Source: Rhodocyclaceae bacterium (GTDB lineage Bacteria > Pseudomonadota > Gammaproteobacteria > Burkholderiales > Rhodocyclaceae). Taken from it: a DNA stretch of 64,000 bases. Positions within the stretch are counted from its first letter, which is position 1. Each line of letters starts with the position of its first letter. The stretch lies in contig NKXK01000018.1 of NCBI GenBank assembly GCA_004379165.1, positions 1 to 64,000 of the forward strand, written 5' to 3'. The translations under genes were made by a program, and so were the position numbers. The notes beneath the pieces are model-generated. The model ran no database searches. It was given only the letters and a program-made list of their open reading frames with translations, and had not been told where the DNA came from. Positions 8,443-17,674 of the stretch are shown here, in pieces.

Positions 8443-9507
8443 ATGAACACCGCCCGCCCGCGAAGCACAGGCTACCGCCGCCTGCCCCTGCTGTTCTTTG
8501 GCATGCTGTCGCTGTTTGGTGGCCTGGCCGCCGGACTGGCCCGTCTCGGCTGGGAAGTGCCGACATTCGCCGCACAGGCCGCCGGCTTGCATGGCCCGCT
8601 GATGATCGGCGCCTTTTTCGGGACGGTCATCAGCCTCGAACGGGCGGTCGCCATCGGCGCCCGCTGGGCCTACCTGGCCCCGCTGGCTGCCGGCAGCAGC
8701 GGGCTGCTTCTATTGGCAGGCGGCCCGCTCGGGTCGGGGCAGGGACTGGCTTCGCTGGGCGCACTGGGACTGATCGCCGCCAGCGTCGTGGCCTTGCGCC
8801 GGCAAATGGCACTGCACACGGCCATCCTGACTTTGGCTGCCGTCTGCTGGCTCGCTGGCAACGCCTTGTGGATCAGCACCGGCAACCCCGCGCAGGCGAC
8901 GCCGTGGTGGCTGCTTTTTCTCGTGCTGACCATCGCCGGCGAGCGGCTGGAACTGACGCGGATGCTGCCGACGCCAGCCCACGCCCGGACAATATTTGTC
9001 GCCATTGTGACAACGCTCACCCTCGCCGCGGCGCTTGCGGCCGATCGCTGGCTGGCCGGCGGCCTGCTCGCGATCGCCCTCTGGCTGCTGCGCTACGACA
9101 TTGCCCGCCGCAATCTCAGTAGTGACGGACTGACCCGCTACATCGCTGTTTGTCTCTTCTCCGGCTACCTGTGGCTGGCACTCGCCGGGCTGCTAGGTCT
9201 GGGTGGCGCGCTGACCAGCGGTCACCCCGCCCGCGACCCGGCCTTGCATGCACTGGCGCTGGGCTTCGTGTTCGCCATGGTCTTCGGCCACGCGCCGATC
9301 ATCTTCCCGGCGGTTACCCGCATCCGCATTCCCTGGCACCCGGCGCTCTATCTGCCACTTCTCCTGCTCCACCTGACGCTGCTGATCCGCGTCCTTGGCG
9401 GCACGCTCGGCCACTGGTCGCTGCGCGCCGGCGGCGGCCTGTTGAATGCGCTGGCGCTGGTCGCCTTCATCGCCACGGTGATCACGCTCGTCCACAAGGG
9501 CCGCTGA
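8443..9507 (+). CDS. Polytopic membrane protein, NnrS-like
   Basis: An integral membrane protein of about 354 residues with around ten hydrophobic segments. Recognisable blocks are LHGPLMIGAFFGTVISLERAV near the N-terminus and LHALALGFVFAMVFGHAPII followed by FPAVTRIRIPWHP near the C-terminus; the histidines in these blocks resemble haem- or copper-binding positions of the NnrS family. NnrS-type proteins are linked to denitrification and nitric oxide stress, but no nir or nor gene lies in the window. An ATG at 8410 would overlap the DUF59 gene by 11 bases. Neither start has a good ribosome binding site; I chose 8443 because the residues before it are polar and poorly conserved-looking. Function is tentative. 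Confidence 0.65.
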   Translation: MNTARPRSTGYRRLPLLFFGMLSLFGGLAAGLARLGWEVPTFAAQAAGLHGPLMIGAFFGTVISLERAVAIGARWAYLAPLAAGSSGLLLLAGGPLGSGQGLASLGALGLIAASVVALRRQMALHTAILTLAAVCWLAGNALWISTGNPAQATPWWLLFLVLTIAGERLELTRMLPTPAHARTIFVAIVTTLTLAAALAADRWLAGGLLAIALWLLRYDIARRNLSSDGLTRYIAVCLFSGYLWLALAGLLGLGGALTSGHPARDPALHALALGFVFAMVFGHAPIIFPAVTRIRIPWHPALYLPLLLLHLTLLIRVLGGTLGHWSLRAGGGLLNALALVAFIATVITLVHKGR

Positions 9508-9512
9508 GCCGT

Positions 9513-9545
9513 CTGCGGTCAACACGAAAAACCGCCCAAAACCGG
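9513..9545 (+). repeat. 33-bp dispersed repeat, copy A
   Basis: Starts CTGCGGTCAACACG and ends CAAAACCGG. One of four 33-base intergenic copies that align without gaps (others at 17922, 47542 and 55192). It lies 6 bases after the stop codon of the NnrS-like gene. Confidence 0.7.
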
Positions 9546-9639
9546 AAACCGCCCGTTTGTCGGGAACAAAACTTGCTGCGTTCAACCTGCGGCACCTTCG
9601 TGTCGTTATCCGGTCAACACGGGCAAGGAGGAAGTCATC

Positions 9640-10605
9640 ATGGCAAACTCAGACATCCGACTCGCGGTCGCTGAAGAGCGCACCATCTATGACGTCAACG
9701 CCATCGAGCGCGCCCTCGAGGACGCCGCCGGCAGCCGCAACGAGGCACTGGCAACGCTCTACGAGAAAATGAAACAGCGCGGCGGCGGCCGTTTCCTGAT
9801 CCGCCCCAGCGGCCCGGACATGATCGACGACCTCTACGACAGCTGCCCCAATTTCAGCGATGTCATCGACGACCTGAAGAAATACATCGCCCTGTCCGTC
9901 GCCGGCAACGAGCCGATGAGCTTCACGCCCATCCTGCTGCTGGGCGAACCCGGTATCGGCAAGACGCATTTCGCCCGCGAACTGGCCGCAAAGCTCGGTA
10001 CAGGCCACGAATTCGTCTCGATGAGTTCACTCACCGCCGGCTGGATTCTCTCCGGCGCCTCGGCGCAATGGAACAACGCCCGCCCGGGCAAGGTGGCGCA
10101 CACCTTGGTGCATGGCGACTTCGCCAACCCCATTGTGGTGCTTGATGAAGTGGACAAAGCCGGTGGCGATGCCCGCTACGATCCAATGGGCGCGCTGTAC
10201 AGCCTGCTTGAAAAGGACACCGCCCGCGCCTTCAAGGATGAGTACATCGATATCGACATCGACGCCTCGCACATCCTCTGGGTGACCACCGCCAACGACG
10301 AGCGCAGCATTCCCGACCCCATCCTCAACCGGATGAACGTCTATGAAGTGCCACGCCCCGATCACGATGCCTCGATTTCGATCGCCCGTGCGCTTTACGC
10401 CGAGATCATCGGCGAGCACGACTGGGGCTTCCCCGACGAAATTGAAGCCAGCGTCCTCGAACGTCTCGCAGCCCTGCCGCCCCGCGACATGAAAAAGCGC
10501 CTGCTCGCTGCCTTCGGTACGACCAAGCTGGCGGGGCGAAACTGGCTGGAAGCTGCCGACTTCGACGCGCCCCGCATCGGTCGCAGCCGCAAGATCGGGT
10601 TTTAG
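9640..10605 (+). CDS. AAA+ ATPase (Lon-like ATPase domain, no protease)
   Basis: A 321-residue cytoplasmic AAA+ protein. Walker A is GEPGIGKTH (about residues 109-117), Walker B IVVLDEVDKAG (about 167-177), sensor-1 region ILWVTTANDE and an arginine-finger candidate in DPILNRMN. The core resembles the ATPase module of Lon/ClpX-type unfoldases, but the chain ends shortly after the AAA lid and there is no Ser-Lys protease domain. The start is fixed by AAGGAGGAAG 6 bases upstream. It converges on hoxC, leaving only 25 bases between the stops. The partner or substrate is unknown; a role in assembling a metalloenzyme next door is possible but not shown. Confidence 0.75.
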   Translation: MANSDIRLAVAEERTIYDVNAIERALEDAAGSRNEALATLYEKMKQRGGGRFLIRPSGPDMIDDLYDSCPNFSDVIDDLKKYIALSVAGNEPMSFTPILLLGEPGIGKTHFARELAAKLGTGHEFVSMSSLTAGWILSGASAQWNNARPGKVAHTLVHGDFANPIVVLDEVDKAGGDARYDPMGALYSLLEKDTARAFKDEYIDIDIDASHILWVTTANDERSIPDPILNRMNVYEVPRPDHDASISIARALYAEIIGEHDWGFPDEIEASVLERLAALPPRDMKKRLLAAFGTTKLAGRNWLEAADFDAPRIGRSRKIGF

Positions 10606-10630
10606 CGTCGCCTGATCGGCTAACCCGCGC

Positions 10631-12049
10631 TCAATGCACCGTGCACACCATGCACGGGTCGAAGGAGCGAACGACATGCTGGACGGCGGGCGGTGCTCCC
10701 TCTCCCGCCGGCAGGCCAACGAGTGCAGCTTCGAGTGGCCCGGGCTGGCCATCACTGTCACGGGGAGAGAAATTCCACGTCGTCGGCGCGATGATCTGGT
10801 AGCGATCGATGCGGCCGCGGCGAATGCTCAGCCAATGGCCAAGGCTGCCACGTGCGGCTTCGGTCAGCCCGACGCCAACAGCTTCATCCGGCAGACTGCC
10901 GTGGGCGCAGAAGGGTTCACCCGGTTGCAGCGCCCGCACCCAGCCCTCCATCCTCGGCGCGACCAGTGCCAGTTCCAGCACGCGCGCTACAACGCGTGCG
11001 GTCACGCTGCCGCCGGCCTGCACCACAAGATCGCGCAGCAAGGGATGCCCGGCAACGACTTGCCGCGCCAGCGCCCCGACCTCGTAGACCTGGCCTTCGT
11101 AACGCGGTGCCTTGCACCAGGTGTACGCATCGGGCTTGTCGGCATCGACCAGCGTCTCGCCTGACGCCGGATGCCGCGGCGGGCCATTCCGCAACCAGGC
11201 ACTGACGGAATCTTCGCTGATCGCCGCCGGATTCAGCTCGCTGACCACCCCATCCTGCCAACGGCCGGGCGCAAAACAGTCATACGCGCCATAGGACAGG
11301 AAAGCATCGCCGGCACGACCCATGCGGCCCAGACCCAGCGAACCTGCAAATTGCAGGAAACGCGGAAAATCTGCGGTACGCCCCTCTGCCCAAGCCGCTA
11401 GCGCATCGCGTGAGTCGAGCGCTGCCACATTTGCCAGCGTATCGCCAAACAGGCTGCGTTCCAGAAAGCTGCGGAACTCGCGTAGCAAAGCAAGCAAACG
11501 CACCCGTTCACCCGCGGTCATCGCCCGCGTGCTGCCACCAGGCTGCAGCGCAAGGGTATGTGGCCAGCGCCCGGCAAGAAAACCCATCAGCTTCAAGAAG
11601 GCGGCGCGCGCCGGCAAGATCTCGGCCGTTGCCGCACCCGATACAGCCGCAAATCGCGCCGCCGCAGCCTCATACCACGGGTGGCCAGCGTAGGCCGGAC
11701 GGGCAAAATCCGGCATGAAGAAGAGGTAAAAATGACTGAGGTGATCGGCGAGATTTTCCGTCGCCTGAATCAGATGCCGCGCCAGCAGGCCATTGGCCGT
11801 CGGCGTCAGGCCCATGGCATCGGCCAGCGCCGCTGCCGATGCTGCGGACTGCGCGACCGAGCAGATACCGCAGATGCGCGGGACGATGGCCAGCGCATCG
11901 AGCGGCGGGCGGCCAATCAGGATTTGCTCGAAGCCTCGGAACAGCGGCGAATTGACCCAGGCAGCCGCAACCTGCCCATCGACGACATCAAGGCTGACCT
12001 CCAGATCACCTTCAACACGGTTGAACGGTCCAAGAACGATGCGAGTCAT
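10631..12049 (-). CDS. hoxC: Regulatory [NiFe] hydrogenase large subunit (H2 sensor)
   Basis: Large subunit (472 residues) of the cytoplasmic H2-sensing hydrogenase HoxBC (HupUV). The N-terminal nickel-ligand motif is RICGICSVAQS, the form typical of sensors, and the C-terminal motif is DPCMVCTVH. The protein ends exactly at that last histidine: there is no C-terminal extension, which is diagnostic of regulatory hydrogenases because they need no maturation protease. It follows hoxB after a 7-base gap. With HoxB it should detect H2 and signal through the HoxJ-like kinase to HoxA. Confidence 0.95.
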   Translation of the reverse strand: MTRIVLGPFNRVEGDLEVSLDVVDGQVAAAWVNSPLFRGFEQILIGRPPLDALAIVPRICGICSVAQSAASAAALADAMGLTPTANGLLARHLIQATENLADHLSHFYLFFMPDFARPAYAGHPWYEAAAARFAAVSGAATAEILPARAAFLKLMGFLAGRWPHTLALQPGGSTRAMTAGERVRLLALLREFRSFLERSLFGDTLANVAALDSRDALAAWAEGRTADFPRFLQFAGSLGLGRMGRAGDAFLSYGAYDCFAPGRWQDGVVSELNPAAISEDSVSAWLRNGPPRHPASGETLVDADKPDAYTWCKAPRYEGQVYEVGALARQVVAGHPLLRDLVVQAGGSVTARVVARVLELALVAPRMEGWVRALQPGEPFCAHGSLPDEAVGVGLTEAARGSLGHWLSIRRGRIDRYQIIAPTTWNFSPRDSDGQPGPLEAALVGLPAGEGAPPAVQHVVRSFDPCMVCTVH

Positions 12050-12056
12050 GGGGCGC

Positions 12057-13055
12057 TCACTTGCCCTTGGCCTTTTTCACGCTCGGCAGGACGACCGGGT
12101 GATCGACCGTCGCATTGTCGCGGACCCGGGGCGGCGTCGCTGACTTGGACAAGGCCGCCAGGGCGACAAACCAGGCTTTGGGCATGTCGGTCGGCAGACC
12201 AATCGGAATTCCTGCCAACTTCGGGGTTTCCTGAAACGCATGCCCCGGCGATTCGAATCCCGGCTCGGTACAGGCCACGCAGGCAAAACCGCCGCGCAGG
12301 CAGGAACCGCTGCCATTCCACGTACGCAGATTGCAATCGGCATGCGCCTGCGTCCCCTTGCAGCCAAGATTTTCCATCAGGCAGCCCAGATCGGACTGCT
12401 TCTCGGCACTGGCCTTGAATTCGTAGTATTCATTGCGTGGACAGCCGTGATGCACCAACTCACTGGCGTAAAGCAGGGGCCGCCCGTAAGCATCGAGATC
12501 ACTCGGCTGCAAGCCCTCGATGGCGAGCTTCTCCAGTGTATCGACCACCCAGCCCGGATGCGTCGGGCAGCCGGCAATATTCACCACCGGCAGGCCACCG
12601 CCGGAACGGAAGCCGGCACCGAGCAAGCCGCCCGGCGTGTGTTCATCGAATTGCAGACCGCAGGCTTCAAGGGGATTACCGGGCGTGCTCGCGGAAAAGC
12701 CGCCATAAGCGGTGCAAGAACCAATGGCAAAGACCCAGCGTGCTTGCACCGCCAGCCGGCTGACCCAGTCGGTCAAAGGCCGACCGCTACCGGCCATCAG
12801 ATGAAAACTCCCCGTACCGTTCGGGCCGCGCAACATCGCGCCTTCGATGCACAGAACATCAAACGGCCGGGCACCCGAGGCACAGTCCTCGAGTACCGCC
12901 AGCGCCTCATCGCCGCTCTCGACAGACAAGGCTGGATGCCATACAAACTCGATGCCCGCATCGCGCAATTCGTCGATCAGGCCACGTGGCTCATGGCAGA
13001 GCAGGGACTGCGTGCAACCACCGCAGCCACCGCTTTGCAGCCAGAGCACCTTCAC
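12057..13055 (-). CDS. hoxB: Regulatory [NiFe] hydrogenase small subunit
   Basis: Small subunit (332 residues) of the H2 sensor. It begins directly with the proximal cluster motif, [20 protein letters not shown], with no Tat signal peptide, so the sensor stays in the cytoplasm. Further cluster ligands lie in AIGSCTAYGG, NIAGCPTHPGW, VHHGCPRNEYYEF, LGCKG, CNLRTWNGSGSC and FACVACTEPGF. It lacks the two additional proximal cysteines found in hoxK. The C-terminus carries a tail of about 50 residues (DHPVVLPSVKKAKGK at the end), the region that in related sensors contacts the kinase. The start codon is GTG and overlaps the hoxA stop (GTGA). Confidence 0.94.
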   Translation of the reverse strand: MKVLWLQSGGCGGCTQSLLCHEPRGLIDELRDAGIEFVWHPALSVESGDEALAVLEDCASGARPFDVLCIEGAMLRGPNGTGSFHLMAGSGRPLTDWVSRLAVQARWVFAIGSCTAYGGFSASTPGNPLEACGLQFDEHTPGGLLGAGFRSGGGLPVVNIAGCPTHPGWVVDTLEKLAIEGLQPSDLDAYGRPLLYASELVHHGCPRNEYYEFKASAEKQSDLGCLMENLGCKGTQAHADCNLRTWNGSGSCLRGGFACVACTEPGFESPGHAFQETPKLAGIPIGLPTDMPKAWFVALAALSKSATPPRVRDNATVDHPVVLPSVKKAKGK

Positions 13056-14536
13056 GCTTCATCCCCCTCGCCGAAACGGGCAAGCTTGGCCCGCAAACCG
13101 ACGCGCGACAGCCCGAGCTCGCGGGCAGCCCGCGACTTGTTGCCAGCATGACGCTGCATGGCCTCGGCAATCACCTGCCGCTCCAGCTGCTCCATCCGCT
13201 CCTTCAGCGGCCCGGTGAGTTCGCCAAACCATGGCGCACCACGTGATAGCGCTGCCGCGTGGCCATCGATGATGCGCGGTGACATACGATCGACATCGAG
13301 CAATTCGCCATCGCTTAATGCCAGCAGACGGAGGATTTCGTTCTGCAATTCGCGGACATTGCCGGGCCAGGCATAGGCTGCCATCGCTTCGCACGCGGCC
13401 GGTGTAAAGCCGGTCGCCATCTTGCCCAGCGCCGCACTGCTGCTCGCCAGCAGGCGCTCGGCGAGCAGCGGCAAATCCATGCCCCGCTGCCGCAGCGGAG
13501 GTACGTGAACGGCGATGGTCGCGAGCCGGTAATACAGATCCTCGCGAAAGCGACCATTGCGGACATCCTCCTCAAGGTCGCGATTGGTGGCGGCGATGAC
13601 GCGGACATCGGCCGAGACACTGCGGTTGCTCCCCAGCGGCCGAAACTCGCCTTCCTGCAGCACGCGCAGCAGCTTGACCTGAAAAGCCGGGCTGGTTTCG
13701 CCGATTTCATCGAGGAAGAGCGTACCGCCATCGGCCTGCTGGAACAGCCCGACACGGTCCTCGACGGCACCGGTGAAGGCGCCGCGCTTGTAGCCGAAGA
13801 GCTCGGATTCGAGCAGTGTGTCGGGCAAGGCACCGCAGTTTTCAGTAATGAAGGGCTTGTTGGCGCGCCGGCTTTCGTAGTGGATGGCGCGGGCGACCAT
13901 CTCCTTGCCGGTGCCGGATTCCCCCGTAACCAGCACCGACAGGTCGAAGGGTGCGATACGGGCAATCAGGTCGCAGACCGCGTTCAACGGGCTACCCGGC
14001 GCCCGGATCAGCCCAGCCAGCCCGAAGGCACTCCTTGCCTGCGCCTGCTTGCCATCGACCCGGCGCCGCAGCACCGGCTCGGCAGTGCGCAAATCAAGCG
14101 TCAGGCGCTGGTTTTCCTGCTGCAGACGCCAGACCTCCGAGGCTCGCTGCAAGGTCAACAAGAGTTGCTCGGGCTGCCAGGGCTTGAGCAGGTACTGCCA
14201 GATCCCGGCCTCGTTGACTCCGGAAATGATGTCCTCGGCGTCGGTATAGCCGGAGAGGATGATACGGACGATATCCGGCCAGCGCGAACGAACCTCGCGC
14301 AAGAACTGCACCCCGGTCATGCCCGGCATGCGCTGGTCACAGAGGACGATGCGGATCGCGCCGGCAGGCTGCTCGCGCTCCAGACAGGCCATACCCTCGG
14401 CGGCACTGGAAGCGCAGAGAACGTCGAAATCTTCCTCCAGCGTTCGCCGCAAAGCCTCCTGCGAACGCACTTCGTCATCGACGACCAGAACCGTCGGCGA
14501 GGTACGCAGATTACGGTGGGCAGCAGGCAAGGTCAT
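13052..14536 (-). CDS. hoxA: NtrC-type sigma-54 activator of hydrogenase genes
   Basis: Response regulator of 494 residues. The receiver domain (about 14-130) has VVDDE and the phospho-acceptor Asp in [10 protein letters not shown]. The central AAA+ domain (about 175-410) has Walker A GESGTGKE, an intact GAFTGA loop for sigma-54 contact and FLDEIGE. The C-terminal Fis-type helix-turn-helix is [22 protein letters not shown]. HoxA/HupR proteins activate the hydrogenase promoter, in the better-studied cases when unphosphorylated. A matching sigma-54 promoter is present upstream of hoxK. It overlaps hypX by ATGA and hoxB by GTGA, so the three are co-translated. Confidence 0.94.
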   Translation of the reverse strand: MTLPAAHRNLRTSPTVLVVDDEVRSQEALRRTLEEDFDVLCASSAAEGMACLEREQPAGAIRIVLCDQRMPGMTGVQFLREVRSRWPDIVRIILSGYTDAEDIISGVNEAGIWQYLLKPWQPEQLLLTLQRASEVWRLQQENQRLTLDLRTAEPVLRRRVDGKQAQARSAFGLAGLIRAPGSPLNAVCDLIARIAPFDLSVLVTGESGTGKEMVARAIHYESRRANKPFITENCGALPDTLLESELFGYKRGAFTGAVEDRVGLFQQADGGTLFLDEIGETSPAFQVKLLRVLQEGEFRPLGSNRSVSADVRVIAATNRDLEEDVRNGRFREDLYYRLATIAVHVPPLRQRGMDLPLLAERLLASSSAALGKMATGFTPAACEAMAAYAWPGNVRELQNEILRLLALSDGELLDVDRMSPRIIDGHAAALSRGAPWFGELTGPLKERMEQLERQVIAEAMQRHAGNKSRAARELGLSRVGLRAKLARFGEGDEA

Positions 14537-16209
14537 GCAGGAATCTTCCAGTCAAGATCGCGGTGACGGGCAAGATGGCGGGGCGTCCAGGAGTGCGGCG
14601 AACGGGCGACGAAATGATAGCGCGCGACGTGATAGGACGGGTCAAAACCGTAGAAATTCCGCCGCATTTCCGCCAGCTCGGCAGCACGGTATTCGGCCAG
14701 CGGCTTGGTCGCCTCATCCGCCGCACGACGCGCGGCCTTGGCGGCAATCCGGGCCTCGATATCCGGCGCTGCCGCCAGCTCGGCAGCCCGTCGGGCGACA
14801 TCGACCGCAAACCCCGGCGCAGGGAGGCAGGCATCGTAGAAGCCACAACGCACCGACTCTAACGCCGACATCGGCAGGCGATGGCGCATGATGTCGCGCG
14901 CGCCCTGCTCGCCCACTCGCGGCGGCAGCAGGTAGGTCCAGAACTCGGAGCCATAGAGGTTGCCCATGTTCTTGTAGTGCGGGTTAAGCATCACGCCATC
15001 ACGCACCCAGACGACATCCGCCGCGCGAGCGAGGAAACAGCCGCCCGCCCCGGCGTTGCCGCCCAGCGCTGCTACGGTCAACCGTGAATTGCAGCGCAAA
15101 ATGGCTTCGGCCAGATCATCGATAGCGTTGATGTTCTCCCAAGAGGCATTGGCCGGACTCTCCGCCGCCTCGATGGTATTGAGGTGGATGCCGTTCGACC
15201 AGAAGTCGAGACCGCCCAGCAGCACAATCACCCGCGTCGGGCGCTCGCAGGCCCAGCGAAAAGCTGCCGTCAGCCGCCGGCATTGCGCCGTACTCATCGC
15301 GCCGTTGTAGAACTCAAAGCTCAGGAATCCAACCCCGGCCGCCTCCTCGTAGGCGATATCCTGCCAGGTGGCAGCCGGCGCCTTCCAGTAAGCATCCAGC
15401 GGCAACTCAGGCAGGCTGGCCGCTTCCGGAAAGGCCAGGGTGGCCGGCAACTTGATGCCGCCTGGCCGTTTGACGTGGCCAATCCAGACCGCGCCATCGA
15501 CCGTCGCCCGCAGAATCGCCGTCTCCCGGCGCCCGAGCAGGCTGCCGGGATCACCGCGCAGGGTAGCCTCCGGCCAGGCATCGAAGAGATGGCAGGCTTC
15601 GCCAAACAGGCTGTCGGCCACTCCGGGAAAGCCATCGGCAGCGTTCAGGCGCGCCAGAATGGAGGCACTGCTATTCGCCGACCAGTCGATGACACGATCC
15701 GGCTGTTTCATCAACGGCAGCGCCTGCCCCGCCACCCGCTGCGGCGTGAAGTCGCCGGCGACGAAGCGCGCAACGGACTGTTTGACTGCGATCACCGCTG
15801 CCTCGGTGACCTCATGGCGATAGACCGACGCCTTGCGCCCCCGCCGCAACGGGAATCGCGCCTCGGCCCAGACCGGACCGGCGTCCATTTCCGCCTCCGC
15901 CTGCAATACCGTAACGCCCCACTCGGGCAAGCCACTCTGGATCGCCCAATCGAGCGAGGACGGGCCGCGATCACCCGCAATGCCCGGATGCACGATCATG
16001 CAAACATGGCGCGACCAGATCGAGGCGGGAATCGCCCGCTTTAGAAACGGCGCCACGATCAGATCCGGCACGAACCGCGCCACGGCCTCGTCAGTGACGG
16101 CATCGGCGATGTCGAATTCGACGCTGATCTCGTGGCCCAGCGCACTCAACTCGCAATACAGACGCTGGGTCAGGCTGTTGAAGCTGTGCGTAATGAATAG
16201 GATGCGCAT
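14533..16209 (-). CDS. hypX: HypX: formyl-CoA-dependent CO synthesis for the NiFe site
   Basis: Cytoplasmic maturation enzyme of 558 residues (also named HoxX). The N-terminal half (1 to about 250) is a formyltransferase-like domain using formyl-tetrahydrofolate (MRILFITHSFNSLTQRL, HPGIAGDRGPSS). The C-terminal half is an enoyl-CoA hydratase/crotonase fold (VIVLLGGLDFWSNGIHLN, then AALGGNAGAGGCFLARAADVVW). In the family it makes formyl-CoA and decarbonylates it, giving the CO ligand of the active-site iron when oxygen is present. Its presence fits an oxygen-tolerant hydrogenase. It begins a unit with hoxA-hoxB-hoxC, 383 bases downstream of hypE, so it may have its own promoter. Confidence 0.93.
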   Translation of the reverse strand: MRILFITHSFNSLTQRLYCELSALGHEISVEFDIADAVTDEAVARFVPDLIVAPFLKRAIPASIWSRHVCMIVHPGIAGDRGPSSLDWAIQSGLPEWGVTVLQAEAEMDAGPVWAEARFPLRRGRKASVYRHEVTEAAVIAVKQSVARFVAGDFTPQRVAGQALPLMKQPDRVIDWSANSSASILARLNAADGFPGVADSLFGEACHLFDAWPEATLRGDPGSLLGRRETAILRATVDGAVWIGHVKRPGGIKLPATLAFPEAASLPELPLDAYWKAPAATWQDIAYEEAAGVGFLSFEFYNGAMSTAQCRRLTAAFRWACERPTRVIVLLGGLDFWSNGIHLNTIEAAESPANASWENINAIDDLAEAILRCNSRLTVAALGGNAGAGGCFLARAADVVWVRDGVMLNPHYKNMGNLYGSEFWTYLLPPRVGEQGARDIMRHRLPMSALESVRCGFYDACLPAPGFAVDVARRAAELAAAPDIEARIAAKAARRAADEATKPLAEYRAAELAEMRRNFYGFDPSYHVARYHFVARSPHSWTPRHLARHRDLDWKIPA

Positions 16210-16375
16210 GTCAATCGGGTGTTTTCAATCATGCAAAAAGAGAGGATCACGCAGTGGCAAGGCCTGACGGGGCGGTCGCTGCCAAACAGCATGCGCGTAT
16301 CACCTTCGCGATATTTTTCAACGACTTGAAATTGTTTACGATGCTTTGCAACAAAAAAACGAACTGGGGAATACG

Positions 16376-16582
16376 ATGCAGGGGCAAAGCAGAACCTCCA
16401 CCAAACGGCATGCGCCCGCCCGGGCAGCAGCGCGACCGGAATACACAGCGGCTGTCCGTTACCTTGACGGCCGTCGCGAAATTTTCCGCGTCCGCAATGC
16501 CGACGATATCGCCGACGCGCGCGAACTGGTGCTTTCCGAACTTGGCGACGTCCGTAGCGTGGTCATCGCCTTGCGCCATTAA
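16376..16582 (+). CDS. Small hypothetical protein opposite the hyp genes
   Basis: A 68-residue frame on the plus strand between hypX and hypE: a basic N-terminal stretch (QGQSRTSTKRHAPARAAARP) then a compact segment, YTAAVRYLDGRREIFRVRNADDIADARELVL followed by SVVIALRH, which looks like a small beta-alpha-beta fold. The ATG at 16376 has GGGGA 5 bases upstream; an in-frame ATG at 16346 lacks one. It ends 9 bases before the hypE stop. I do not recognise a family. It is more gene-like than its shadows because it fills an otherwise empty 380-base gap and has a ribosome binding site. Confidence 0.5.
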   Translation: MQGQSRTSTKRHAPARAAARPEYTAAVRYLDGRREIFRVRNADDIADARELVLSELGDVRSVVIALRH

Positions 16583-16591
16583 TCGCGTCAT

Positions 16592-17644
16592 TCAGCAAAT
16601 CCGCGGCAACTGCTCGCCGGACAGCCAGTCCACGATGCGCTTGCCGCCAAAGGCAGTGGTCATCTGCACGAAATGATGCGGATCCTCATGGACGCTGCCG
16701 ACGATGGCGGCATCCTTGCCCAGCGGATGCGCGCGCAAGGCATTTAGCAGCTTTTCCGCATCACCTTCCGGGCAGATCGCCACCAGTTTCCCCTCGTTCG
16801 CCACATAAAGCGGGTCCAGCCCGAGAAACTCGCAGGCTGCACCCACCGCCGGCGTCACCGGCAGCGCCTTCTCCTGCAGCATCATCCCGACACCCGACTG
16901 ACGGGCAATCTCATTGAGGGTTGTCGCTAGCCCGCCCCGTGTCGGGTCACGCAGCACGTGAATTTCCGCCCCGCTCGCCCGCATCGCTGCGATCAGCCCG
17001 TGCAATGCCGCGGTATCGGACACGATAGGCGATTCGAATCCCAGGCTTTCCCGCTCCGCCATGATCGCCATGCCGTGATCGCCCAGCGTCCCGGAAACCA
17101 GAATCACGTCACCGGGCCGGGCATTGCGGCCGGACAGCTCGCAGCCGGGCCGGACAATGCCGACACCGGTGGTCGTAATGAACACCCCGTCACCCTTGCC
17201 CCGTTCGACAACCTTGGTATCCCCGGTCACCACGGGCACGCCGGCGGCCTTCGCCGCCTCCGCCATGCTTTTCACGATGCGCTCGAGATCGGCGAATTTG
17301 AAACCCTCTTCAAGGATGAACGCCGCCGAAAGATACAACGGCTCCGCCCCCATCACCGCCACATCATTGATCGTGCCATGCACCGAGAGGCAGCCGATGT
17401 CACCCCCGGGAAAGAACAGCGGCGAGACCACGTGGGCGTCGGTTGCCATCACCAACCGGCCTTCAGCCGGCGGCGGCAGCAAGGCACCGTCATCTCCCTG
17501 CGCGAGATAGTCATTGCCGAGATGGCGGGCGAAGAGCTCGTCGATCAACTGCGCCATCGCCCGACCGCCGGAGCCATGGGCCATATCGACATGGCCGTGC
17601 TTCAGGTCGAGCGGGCGGACGTAGGTTTTGCGGGGTTGGGTCAT
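16592..17644 (-). CDS. hypE: Hydrogenase maturation protein HypE (carbamoyl dehydratase)
   Basis: Cytoplasmic enzyme of 350 residues that turns the carbamoyl group received from HypF into a thiocyanate-type cyanide on its C-terminal cysteine, for transfer to iron by HypCD. The C-terminus is PRIC with the essential terminal Cys. Other family blocks are MAHGSGGRAMAQLI, GDDGALL, the ATP-binding region GDTKVVERGKGDGVF and RDPTRGGLATTLNEIA. It is separated from hypD by a 565-base stretch holding a large inverted-repeat element, unusual because these genes are normally contiguous. Confidence 0.96.
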   Translation of the reverse strand: MTQPRKTYVRPLDLKHGHVDMAHGSGGRAMAQLIDELFARHLGNDYLAQGDDGALLPPPAEGRLVMATDAHVVSPLFFPGGDIGCLSVHGTINDVAVMGAEPLYLSAAFILEEGFKFADLERIVKSMAEAAKAAGVPVVTGDTKVVERGKGDGVFITTTGVGIVRPGCELSGRNARPGDVILVSGTLGDHGMAIMAERESLGFESPIVSDTAALHGLIAAMRASGAEIHVLRDPTRGGLATTLNEIARQSGVGMMLQEKALPVTPAVGAACEFLGLDPLYVANEGKLVAICPEGDAEKLLNALRAHPLGKDAAIVGSVHEDPHHFVQMTTAFGGKRIVDWLSGEQLPRIC

Positions 17645-17674
17645 GGGGTTTTAAGTTGGAACTTGTCACGAGAG

